A stretch of 64,000 nt of DNA from CAZKWG01 sp964615375 (GTDB lineage Bacteria > Myxococcota_A > UBA796 > CAZKWG01). This document shows, in pieces, positions 35,278-42,529 of this stretch. The notes beneath the pieces were generated by a model. It was not told where the DNA came from. It did no database searches and was given only the letters and a program-made list of their open reading frames with translations. Each line of letters begins with the position of its first letter. Position 1 is the stretch's first letter. The DNA lies in assembly GCA_964615375.1 (NCBI GenBank), contig CAZTOW010000036.1, forward strand, positions 1 to 64,000. Direction: 5' to 3'. The translations under genes and the position numbers were made by a program.

Positions 35278-37422
35278 CTACAGATCCGCCCGCGCCCCCA
35301 CCAGCGGCAGGAAGGGGATCCCGCCCACCAGCGTCTGCTGGCTGTAGTCGTAGCTCCAGGCCGGGTAGAGCACGTTGGCGTCCTTGGGCACCCACCACAG
35401 CTCGGCGTAGCCCACCAGGGTCCAGCGCCGGAAGCTCAGGCGGCGCTCGATGTGAACGTCCACCTTCTGATAGGCGGGCAGCCGGTCGCTGTTCTCCTCG
35501 CCGAAGACGGGATCGTAGCTGTCCGTGGTGCCGTCGTAGACACCATAGGAGATCGGCGTGTACGGCAGCCCGGCGGCGAGGCGGTAGCGCAGCCCCGCGT
35601 TCCACCCTGGCTTGAAGTCCCAGCTGGAGAGCAGGGAGAGCGCGTAGGGCTGGTCGTAGTCGAAGAGGGCCCCGTCGCGCTCGGCGTGGCCCACCGCGAC
35701 CCAGGCTCCGAAGAAGAAGCGCTCGCGCAGGCGGTAGCGGCTGGACAGCTCCGCCCCCCAGGCGTAGCCGTCGGCGGCGCGGGGGGCCTCGCCCGCGGCC
35801 TCGATCACGACGTCCTCGAAGCGCCGTCCCCAGCCGTCCAGGGCGAACTCCAGGCGCTCGGCGATGGTCAGGTCCGCCCCCGCCGCCGCCTGCCAGGAGC
35901 GCGTGAGCCCGAGGCTGGGGTCACCGATGGTGGGCGAGAGCTGCTCCAGCGAGGGCGCCTGGGAGTAGCGCCCGGCCCCGGCCCGCAGGCTGAGCTTCGG
36001 GCTGAGCTCGCTCTTGAGCGTGATCCGCGGGTCAACGGCCAGGGTCCCGGTGGCCGAGTCCCCCTGGAGGCGCGCCCCCGGCTGCACCTTGACCGGGCCG
36101 ATCGCGAAGCGGGGCTCCAGGTAGATCCCGCCCTGCAGGCGGGCGGCGCGCTCGTCGACCGGGAGCCCGCGGGCCAGCAGGGGCGCCTCCCCCTCGAGCT
36201 CGAACCAGGCGCGGCTCGGATCGGCCAGCAGGTCCACCTGACGCCCGCGCAGCTCCAGCCCCGCGGCGAGCTGGTAGTCCTCGGTCTGAAAGAGCGTGGC
36301 GTCGCTGCGCAGCGTGAGATCCCGCTGCTGCCGGCGCTGGCCCTGGTCGGGGAGCTCGCCCCGCCAGTCGTCGGCGACGAAGCCCAGCACCGTGTCCACC
36401 TTGGCCCGCTCGGCCTGCAGCGCGTGGCGGGCCACGACGCCGTGCCAGCCGCGGGTGAGCTGAAACTCCGGGTTCTCCGCCTGCTCCAGCGGGTCCAGCA
36501 GCGCGCTGTCCCCCGCGTAGTGCCCGTAGCTGTCCCCCGCCCCGATGGCCGTGAGCGACAGGTGGCTCTGCCCCAGCTCCTGGTCATAGCGGGCCAGATA
36601 ATCCCAGAAGGTGGGCCAGATGGTGTACTGGTCGCTGCCGCTCTCCACCAGGTCCAGATACGAGCGCCGGGCCGAGGCCGTGAGCGCCGCCCCCCCGCCT
36701 ACCGGGGCCGAGACGTAGCCGCCCGCCATGATGAGCGAGACCGCCACCCCGCCGTGCAGGGCCTTGCTGTCCGCCGAGCGCGTCTCGGCCGCCACCACCC
36801 CGCCCACCGCGTCGCCGTAAGCCGGGCCGAAGGTGGAGGGGTAGACCGCGACCTCGTCCAGCAGCCGCGTGTGGATGACCGAGGCGTACTGCTGGAAGTG
36901 GTAGAGGTAGGGGACGTCGACGCCGTCCACCAGGAAGCGGCTCTCGGCCGGCGCCGACCCGCGCAGCACCACGTCCCCGGCCTTGGGCGAATACTCCCGC
37001 GTCTGGGTCACGCCCGGCAGCGTCTGGATGAGGCGGATGGGGTCCTCGTAGGCCCCCGGCGTCTCCTCCACGCGCTCGCGGTCCAGGACCTGCTGGCTCA
37101 CGTGGGCCGAGGGGCGACGCGACTCGACGACGACCTCCTCGGGCGGGGTGTAGCGCAGATAGACGACGAGCGGCTCGGCGGCGGGGAGGCTCACGTCCAC
37201 CGGCTGGAGCGCGTGCTCGGGCCCGCCCACCGTGAGCGTCCAGCTCCCCTCGGGGAGATCGAGGGTGAAGCGCCCCTCGGCGTCGGTGGTGGCCTGCGGG
37301 GTCCCCGGGGCGGTGTCGGCGCGCACCCAGGCCCCGTCGATGGGGTCGCCGGTCCCGCGCTCGCGGACGACGCCGCGCAGCTCGGCGCCCAGCGCGACGG
37401 CGCAGAGCAGGAGCAGGCTCAC
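35278..37422 (-). CDS. TonB-dependent outer-membrane receptor with carboxypeptidase-like N-domain (714 aa)
   Basis: Takes up an unknown ligand across the outer membrane. After the signal peptide (LLLLCAVALGA) comes a CarboxypepD_reg-like beta-sandwich (LRGVVRERGTGDPIDGAWV, DAEGRFTLDLPEGSW) to about residue 92, then the plug (residues ~100-220; DPIRLIQTLPGVTQTREYSPKA, VVLRGSAPAESRFLVDGVDVP). The rest is a barrel with alternating strands, ending FLPLVGARADL. The GTG start at 37422 overlaps the upstream lipoprotein stop (GTGA). ExbB and ExbD partners follow in the operon, but no TonB gene is seen in the window. Confidence 0.9.
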   Translation of the reverse strand: MSLLLLCAVALGAELRGVVRERGTGDPIDGAWVRADTAPGTPQATTDAEGRFTLDLPEGSWTLTVGGPEHALQPVDVSLPAAEPLVVYLRYTPPEEVVVESRRPSAHVSQQVLDRERVEETPGAYEDPIRLIQTLPGVTQTREYSPKAGDVVLRGSAPAESRFLVDGVDVPYLYHFQQYASVIHTRLLDEVAVYPSTFGPAYGDAVGGVVAAETRSADSKALHGGVAVSLIMAGGYVSAPVGGGAALTASARRSYLDLVESGSDQYTIWPTFWDYLARYDQELGQSHLSLTAIGAGDSYGHYAGDSALLDPLEQAENPEFQLTRGWHGVVARHALQAERAKVDTVLGFVADDWRGELPDQGQRRQQRDLTLRSDATLFQTEDYQLAAGLELRGRQVDLLADPSRAWFELEGEAPLLARGLPVDERAARLQGGIYLEPRFAIGPVKVQPGARLQGDSATGTLAVDPRITLKSELSPKLSLRAGAGRYSQAPSLEQLSPTIGDPSLGLTRSWQAAAGADLTIAERLEFALDGWGRRFEDVVIEAAGEAPRAADGYAWGAELSSRYRLRERFFFGAWVAVGHAERDGALFDYDQPYALSLLSSWDFKPGWNAGLRYRLAAGLPYTPISYGVYDGTTDSYDPVFGEENSDRLPAYQKVDVHIERRLSFRRWTLVGYAELWWVPKDANVLYPAWSYDYSQQTLVGGIPFLPLVGARADL

Positions 37423-38414
37423 CAGACCTCCAGCACGACGCGGGCGCCCAGCACCTCGGGGCGGCTGCAGCGGCCCTCGGCGATCCAGGCGAGGCGGAAG
37501 GGCTCGCCCGCGGGCGCGCAGGAGAGCGTGTCCCCGAGGGTGAGATCGGGGGCGCCGTCCACGGTGGCGTCCTCCAGCTCGGAGAGCCCCACGCCCAGCA
37601 GATCCTCCCGCGCCACCAGCGTCGCCGTCAGGTAGGCCCCCGCGGAGGCGGCCACGGCGGCGTCGGCCTCGGAGACCGGCAGCAGGCGACCCTCGTGGCG
37701 CAGCAGCGGCTCGTCCTCCCCGATCGCGGCGTCCGCCCAGATCCAGCGGTTGCTGCCCGCCCCGTCCAGCGTGAGCGCCAGCGTGGGGAAGATCGTGTCC
37801 TCGCTGGGCGCGCGCGCCTCGACCTCGCCGTCGTCCCAGGTGATCTCCTCGGCCAGGACGTCGGCGGCCAGGGTGTCCACCTCCAGCAGGGTGCCGCTGT
37901 CCTGGGCCAGCATCCAGCGGGCCACCAGCTCGACGCCAGGCTCCTCGGCGAAGGCCAGCGTGAGCCGCTCCGCCTGCCCGCTCGGCGCCGCGCCGTCCAC
38001 GGCCTCGGTCGTGGCTCCCTGGCGCGCCTCCAGCGAGAGGTCCTCCCCCAGCGCGACCGCCGCGCGGGAGACCGAGAGCGCGGGCGGCGGGGCGGCGATC
38101 TCCACCCTGGCTTGTAGCGCCTCGCCCACGGGGCTGGTCGCCACCAGCCCCAGCTCACCCGACGCGGGCACCACCACGCCCCAGCCCTCCCCCAGCGCCT
38201 GGCCGTCCAGGCTCCAGCTCAGGGTAGGCGCCTCCTCGTGGTACATCCCGAGCCCGCTCCAGATCGCCGCCGAGGCGGTGTACTGCCCGTCCGAGCCCTC
38301 CACCACCCCCAACGCGGCCACGCGGAAGGGCCCGAGCTCGCCGCGCGAGACGTCGAAGCTGGCGTCGCAGGCGGTGAGCGCGAGGAGCGGGGCGAGCGCG
38401 TGACGGGGGGACAT
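37419..38414 (-). CDS. Lipoprotein at the head of the TonB-receptor operon (331 aa)
   Basis: Short signal sequence with lipobox LTAC (Cys16). The mature part is beta-rich, perhaps with an Ig-like domain (PTLSWSLDGQALGEGWGVVVPASGELGLVATSP), then a larger domain with pairs of strands and a few Cys near the C-terminus (SCAPAGEP, EGRCSRPEVLG). It is first in the operon and coupled to the receptor by a 4-base overlap. Receptor operons often begin with a surface lipoprotein that captures the ligand, so that is a reasonable guess. No specific family recognised. Confidence 0.65.
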   Translation of the reverse strand: MSPRHALAPLLALTACDASFDVSRGELGPFRVAALGVVEGSDGQYTASAAIWSGLGMYHEEAPTLSWSLDGQALGEGWGVVVPASGELGLVATSPVGEALQARVEIAAPPPALSVSRAAVALGEDLSLEARQGATTEAVDGAAPSGQAERLTLAFAEEPGVELVARWMLAQDSGTLLEVDTLAADVLAEEITWDDGEVEARAPSEDTIFPTLALTLDGAGSNRWIWADAAIGEDEPLLRHEGRLLPVSEADAAVAASAGAYLTATLVAREDLLGVGLSELEDATVDGAPDLTLGDTLSCAPAGEPFRLAWIAEGRCSRPEVLGARVVLEVW

Positions 38415-38547
38415 CCGGGGCCCTCGGGGGGAGCACGCGAGAAGGGGAGGCCCTTATCCTGTCCTGCGGCGCGCGCGAGCGGCGGGCCCCGGTTGCCCGT
38501 GGCCGGGTAGAGCGATAATCCGCCTGGAACGGCAACCCGGAGGCGCC

Positions 38548-39294
38548 ATGCGCTCGCTACCCCTGATCCTGCTCGCGGCCTGCGGCGCGGATGACCCCAC
38601 CGGCATCTGGCTCTTCCAGAGCCCGCTGAGCGAGGTCGAGTCCACCTGTGACACGACCCACGGCGAGAACTACGTCTACGGCCAGTGGCCGGAGGACGAC
38701 GACGGCAGCATCCAGTCCGACTGGACCTACACCGAGGAGAACAGCTTCGGGGACGAGCTCGCCTTCGCCCAGATCGAGACCATGGGCAAGGACGAGGCGA
38801 TCATCCTGCTGGGCGACACCGTCGTCCCCGGGACCTGGGACAAGAACAACCAGCAGTGGGTGTTCACCTGGGCGGACGAGCAGAGCTCGGAGGACGGCGA
38901 GGCCCACAGCGCGGGCTACAGCTTCCTGTTGGAGGAGCAGAGCTCGGCCACGCTGGAGCTGCGCTTCGGCGTCATCGAGCCGGGCTACGCCCGGGGGCAG
39001 ATCTCCAACTCCTCGGTGGGGCGCACCACCTGGACCGAGACCGACGTGTGGGACGCCGCGACCGTGGGCGTCTCCTACTCGCAGATCCCCAGCACGACCT
39101 ACCTGGAGGGCACCGACGAGTCGGTCACCAGCGTAGACAACGCCCCCACCTCGTCGGACTGCGAGGACAGCGAGTGCAACCTGTGGTTCCAGACCACCTG
39201 CGCTCAGGACGACGACTTCACGGCCACGCTCACGGGCTACGAGGAAGACGGCGCCTTCGACTACCTGCAGTACGCCTCGCAGCCGGGCGACTGA
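38548..39294 (+). CDS. Lipoprotein (248 aa), function unknown
   Basis: ATG 38548 behind CCGGAGG. The signal sequence ends in lipobox LAAC, Cys12. The mature protein is acidic, rich in Thr, Ser and Trp, and mostly beta-strand by appearance (TGIWLFQSPLSEVESTC, QQWVFTWADEQ, ATLELRFGVIE). Two Cys pairs (CEDSEC and a later TTC) suggest disulfides. It is transcribed away from the TonB-receptor operon and followed by a strong terminator, so it forms a single-gene unit. No homologous family is recognised. Confidence 0.65.
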   Translation: MRSLPLILLAACGADDPTGIWLFQSPLSEVESTCDTTHGENYVYGQWPEDDDGSIQSDWTYTEENSFGDELAFAQIETMGKDEAIILLGDTVVPGTWDKNNQQWVFTWADEQSSEDGEAHSAGYSFLLEEQSSATLELRFGVIEPGYARGQISNSSVGRTTWTETDVWDAATVGVSYSQIPSTTYLEGTDESVTSVDNAPTSSDCEDSECNLWFQTTCAQDDDFTATLTGYEEDGAFDYLQYASQPGD

Positions 39295-39330
39295 GCCCGC
39301 CCCGAGATCGCGACTCCGAAAAAGCAGAGA

Positions 39331-39354
39331 GCCGGTTCGGCGTACCGAACCGGC
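39331..39354 (+). terminator. Strong intrinsic terminator after the 248-aa lipoprotein
   Basis: GCCGGTTCGG and CCGAACCGGC make a perfect 10-bp stem with a CGTA loop, preceded by GAAAAAGC and followed by CCCCTGTTCTTGGTTCT. It lies 37 bases past the stop codon. Confidence 0.75.
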
Positions 39355-39908
39355 CCCTGTTCTTGGTTCTACGTCAGGCCCAATGGAGTCGCTCCTCATC
39401 GAAGCGCAGGTTGGGGACTCAGTCTCACTCGTAGCGGTGATGGTCACTGACCTTCTTTGCTACGCGATGACTCTGTGCGAGCCTTCTGTGACGGCGTCAG
39501 GCGCCGTGAAGCTGCATATGGGGTGATGTGGTTGGCTGGCAGGCGCTACCTGCGCGGGCCTTCGGTTCAGTGTCCAACGGGGGGCCTCCTCTTCTCTGAC
39601 CGGAGGGGGTAGAGGGTTGGCCCGGGTGCGCTGGTCAGAGGTCGCTTCGCAGAACTACCTGGTCAGCGCGCGCCCACCCGGGCCGAAGTTGAGCTGTCCA
39701 ATGGAGTCTCTCCTTTGTATCGATCTGCTTCGGTTTGGGTTGAGGAGGAGGGAAATCCGACACCGGATTCCGGCCTGTCGGGTTCCCGACTTCGGGGGCT
39801 TGGAGGCGATTTCTCTGTTGTTTCTCGCTCCTTCTGAATCCATTCTACCCACCCCCGTGCATTCGTCAACCCCCTTTTGTGACAATCGTGTGACGGGCGC
39901 AGATTTGT
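39355..39908. other. Structured, AT-richer intergenic region with a repeated motif
   Basis: No protein gene is supported. The region is clearly poorer in GC than its flanks and full of dyads. A motif like TCCAATGGAG-N3-CTCCT occurs three times: 39380-39397, 39573-39590 (diverged) and 39697-39714. CTCTGACC (39594-39601) pairs with GGTCAGAG (39633-39640); GGCCCGGGT (39619-39627) pairs with ACCCGGGCC (39676-39684); CGTAGC (39430-39435) pairs with GCTACG (39459-39464). GTGAC repeats 11 bases apart at 39879 and 39890. It may hold one or more structured RNAs; it lies at the 3' end of the thiolase gene. Confidence 0.5.
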
Positions 39909-41078
39909 TCAGACGTAGATCTCGCGATCGATGATTGTGCAGGTCCCCTGCCCGAAACCGATGCACATGGTGAGCAGCCCGTAGCGCCCGTCCCGCTGCT
40001 CCAAGGCGTTGAGCAGCGTGCACATCAGGCGGGCACCGGAGGCGCCGAGCGGGTGCCCCAGCGCGATGGCCCCGCCGTGCACGTTCAGACGCTCGGGGTC
40101 CATGCCCAGCTCGCGCCCGCAGCCCAGGGCCACCGAGGCGAAGGCCTCGTTGATCTCGTAGAGGTCGATCTCGGAGATGGGAAGGTTCACCCGTGAGAGC
40201 GCCTTCTGGACGGCCGGGATGGGCGCCGTGAGCATGATCGTGGGGTCCACGCCCGCGGTCGCCATGGAGATGATGCGCGCGCGCGGCGTGAGCCCATACT
40301 CCTGCACGGCCCGCTCGCTGGCCAGCAGCACGGCGGCGGCGCCGTCGGAGATCTGCGAGCTCGAGCCCGCGGTGATGACCCCGTCCTCCTTGAAGGCGGG
40401 CTTCAGCGCGCCCAGGCGGGCCAGGGTGGTGTCGCGGCGGACGCCCTCGTCGCGCTCGAGGCGCTGCGTGCCCCCCTCGACGGGGACATCGAGCGGGAGG
40501 ATCTCGCGATCGAAGAAGCCCTCGTCCTGGGCCCGCGCGGCGCGCAGGTGGCTCTCCAGGCTGAACTCGTCCAGCTCCTGGCGGGTGAGGCCGAAGCGCT
40601 GGGCCACGAGCTCGGCAGAGATGCCCTGGGGGACGATGGTGTAGCGCCAGCTCATCTCCGGCGAGGGCAGCACCATCTCGCCGTTCAGCAGCATGTCGGA
40701 GGCCATGGGCACCCGGGACATGGACTCCACGCCCCCGGCGATCACCAGATCCTGGTAGCCGCTGGCCACGCCCATGGCGGCGAAGTGGATGGCCTGCTGG
40801 GAGCTGCCGCACATGCGGTTGACGCTCACCCCGGTCACGTCCACCGGGAAGCCCGCCAGCAGCGCCGCCACGCGGCCGATGTTCAGCCCCTGCTCGTGGA
40901 CCTGGGTGACGCAGCCCATCACCACGTCCTCGATGACCGCCGGGTCGAGCCGGTTGCGCTCGACGAGGGCCCGGAGCGGGGCCGCCGCGAGCTCGTCCGC
41001 GCGCAGGCCGGAGAGCCCGCCCTTCTTCCGACCCACCGGCGTGCGCACCGCGTCGATGATGTAGGCCTCGCCGCCCAT
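39909..41078 (-). CDS. Acetyl-CoA C-acyltransferase (thiolase, 389 aa)
   Basis: Degradative-type thiolase that cleaves 3-ketoacyl-CoA, or condenses acetyl-CoA in reverse. The acyl-carrying Cys90 is in NRMCGSSQQAI; NEAFASVALG, the catalytic His in GGAIALGHPLGASGAR and the second Cys in LTMCIGFGQG are all present. Length is typical. The ATG at 41078 follows GGGAGG. It stands alone on its strand, with a structured intergenic region after it. Whether it serves fatty-acid oxidation (FadA type) or ketone metabolism cannot be told from sequence; no fadB partner is in the window. Confidence 0.93.
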   Translation of the reverse strand: MGGEAYIIDAVRTPVGRKKGGLSGLRADELAAAPLRALVERNRLDPAVIEDVVMGCVTQVHEQGLNIGRVAALLAGFPVDVTGVSVNRMCGSSQQAIHFAAMGVASGYQDLVIAGGVESMSRVPMASDMLLNGEMVLPSPEMSWRYTIVPQGISAELVAQRFGLTRQELDEFSLESHLRAARAQDEGFFDREILPLDVPVEGGTQRLERDEGVRRDTTLARLGALKPAFKEDGVITAGSSSQISDGAAAVLLASERAVQEYGLTPRARIISMATAGVDPTIMLTAPIPAVQKALSRVNLPISEIDLYEINEAFASVALGCGRELGMDPERLNVHGGAIALGHPLGASGARLMCTLLNALEQRDGRYGLLTMCIGFGQGTCTIIDREIYV

Positions 41079-41209
41079 GGGACCTCCCGCCTAGAGCCCT
41101 CTCGGCCTATCTCGCGCTCGCCCCCCTGGCGAGCGCTTGCCCCGCGGCCGGGGACGCGGTACACCTGCGCTCCGCGTCCGCGTTCGGGCGCGCGACGCAG
41201 GAGGGATCC

Positions 41210-41458
41210 ATGAGGACCGCGATGCTGGTGGCCGGCGCGATCTGCGCTGCTACGGGCGTGTTGACGGGGGTGCTGGGCGGCTTCGGGATGCCGAACGGGC
41301 AGGACACGGCGCTGCAGATCTCCAAGCTCGGCTACGACGGGATCGACAACCTGACGATCTACCCGGCGGGCTATGTGGCCATCGGCCTCGTGGTGCTGGG
41401 CATCGGGCTCCTGATCACCGCCAACGCCACGGCCTACAAGGAGACCGGCGGCTACTAG
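41210..41458 (+). CDS. Small two-helix membrane protein (82 aa)
   Basis: ATG 41210 behind AGGAGGGATCC. Two hydrophobic helices, ~4-26 (AMLVAGAICAATGVLTGVLGGFG) and ~54-70 (VAIGLVVLGIGLLITANA), flank a soluble loop (NGQDTALQISKLGYDGIDNLTIY). Each end is short, so both termini are probably on the same side. No family recognised. It is 18 bases upstream of the polyprenyl-synthetase-like gene and may be co-transcribed. Confidence 0.65.
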   Translation: MRTAMLVAGAICAATGVLTGVLGGFGMPNGQDTALQISKLGYDGIDNLTIYPAGYVAIGLVVLGIGLLITANATAYKETGGY

Positions 41459-41476
41459 CCGCCGCGCGGGTGATCC

Positions 41477-42484
41477 ATGCGGGCCGAGCGCGCCAACCGC
41501 GGCCCTCGCGCGGATCTTGCCGAGGTCCCCGCGGATCTGCAGGAGCGCCTGCGCCGGCTGGACGCCCAGCTCCGCGATCTCGCGCTGGGTGAAGGCGCGC
41601 CTCCGGGGCTGGATCTCGACCGCTTCCTGGCCCCGGGGACGCCCCGGGTCCGCCCGCTCCTGGTGCTGCTCTCGGCCGCGGCGGCGAAGGCCGCGCGCGA
41701 CGCGGAGGGGTCGAGCTCGGGGGACGTCGCCACGGAGCACGTCGCGCTCGCCGTGGAGCTCATGCACGGGGCGGTCCTGCTGCACGACACCGCCCTGGGG
41801 CGCCAGGAGGGGCTGCGGCGACGGGCGGCGCGGCGCATCCTGGGCGGGGCGATCGGGCTGCTGGGGGCGAACCACCTGACCCTGCGCGCGCTGGAGCTGG
41901 CGCAGCTCGCGCCCGCGCCGGAGGTGCTGGGCGATCTGGTCGAGACCATGCGCGAGGCGGCGAGCACGCACGCGCTGGGGCACCGGGTCCAGCGGCGGCT
42001 CCCCTCGCTGACGGAGGGTCTGGCGCTGGCGGAGGGGCACAGCGGGGCGCTCTTCTCCTTCGCCTGCCGGGCGGGGGCGCGGCTGGGCGGGGCGGAGCGC
42101 CCGGAGGTCACGGCGCTGGGGCGCTACGGGCGGCACACGGGCCTGGCCTGGGCGCTCGCCGAAGATCTGTCGGCCATGGACGCCGAGGGTGATGAGCTCG
42201 CCCGGGGGATCGAGGAGCGGGCGGCCCTGGGGCGCGCGCCGCTGCCGCTCATCCTGGCGGCGCAGCGCGACCCGGAGATCGCGCCCTGCTGGTCCCGGCT
42301 CTGCCGGCGCCCGGATGAGGGGCTGGCGCGGACGCTGGCGGAGCGCGCCGGGCGCGCCGGAGGCCTGAGCGAGGCGCGGCGGCGGCTGGCGCTGGAGTCC
42401 TGGACCGCGCGAAGCGCGCTGGCGACGCTGCCCTCTTCGGCTCCGCGCGAGGCGCTGGACCGGCTGGCGGCGGCGCTCGTCTAG
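41477..42484 (+). CDS. Polyprenyl-synthetase-like protein without the DDxxD motifs (335 aa)
   Basis: The fold of a trans-isoprenyl diphosphate synthase is suggested by VRPLLVLLSAAAA near residue 60 and ELMHGAVLLHDTALGRQEGLRRR near 95-115, which line up with KxxRPxLLLL and HxASLIHDDxxD. However the first Asp-rich motif reads HDTALG instead of HDDxxD, and the second (GLAWALAEDLSAMDAEGDE) replaces DDxxD with EDLSA. Mg-diphosphate binding should therefore be lost, so the protein is probably a pseudoenzyme or regulatory subunit. All-alpha, Ala/Arg/Leu-rich, cytoplasmic. It follows the small membrane protein and precedes the molybdopterin enzyme by 45 bases. Confidence 0.6.
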   Translation: MRAERANRGPRADLAEVPADLQERLRRLDAQLRDLALGEGAPPGLDLDRFLAPGTPRVRPLLVLLSAAAAKAARDAEGSSSGDVATEHVALAVELMHGAVLLHDTALGRQEGLRRRAARRILGGAIGLLGANHLTLRALELAQLAPAPEVLGDLVETMREAASTHALGHRVQRRLPSLTEGLALAEGHSGALFSFACRAGARLGGAERPEVTALGRYGRHTGLAWALAEDLSAMDAEGDELARGIEERAALGRAPLPLILAAQRDPEIAPCWSRLCRRPDEGLARTLAERAGRAGGLSEARRRLALESWTARSALATLPSSAPREALDRLAAALV

Positions 42485-42529
42485 TTGTTCCCGGCCTCGC
42501 GGCGCTGAACGAGCTATGCTCCCACGGCT

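Noticed and set aside
34588..37635. 1015-codon plus-strand frame across the TonB-receptor operon
   Set aside because: The minus-strand genes here have clear families and coupled starts; the plus-strand frame has none.
41120..41150. Sigma-54-like CTGGCGAGCGCTTGCCC
   Set aside because: GG and GC are nine rather than ten bases apart, and the -24 half is poor.
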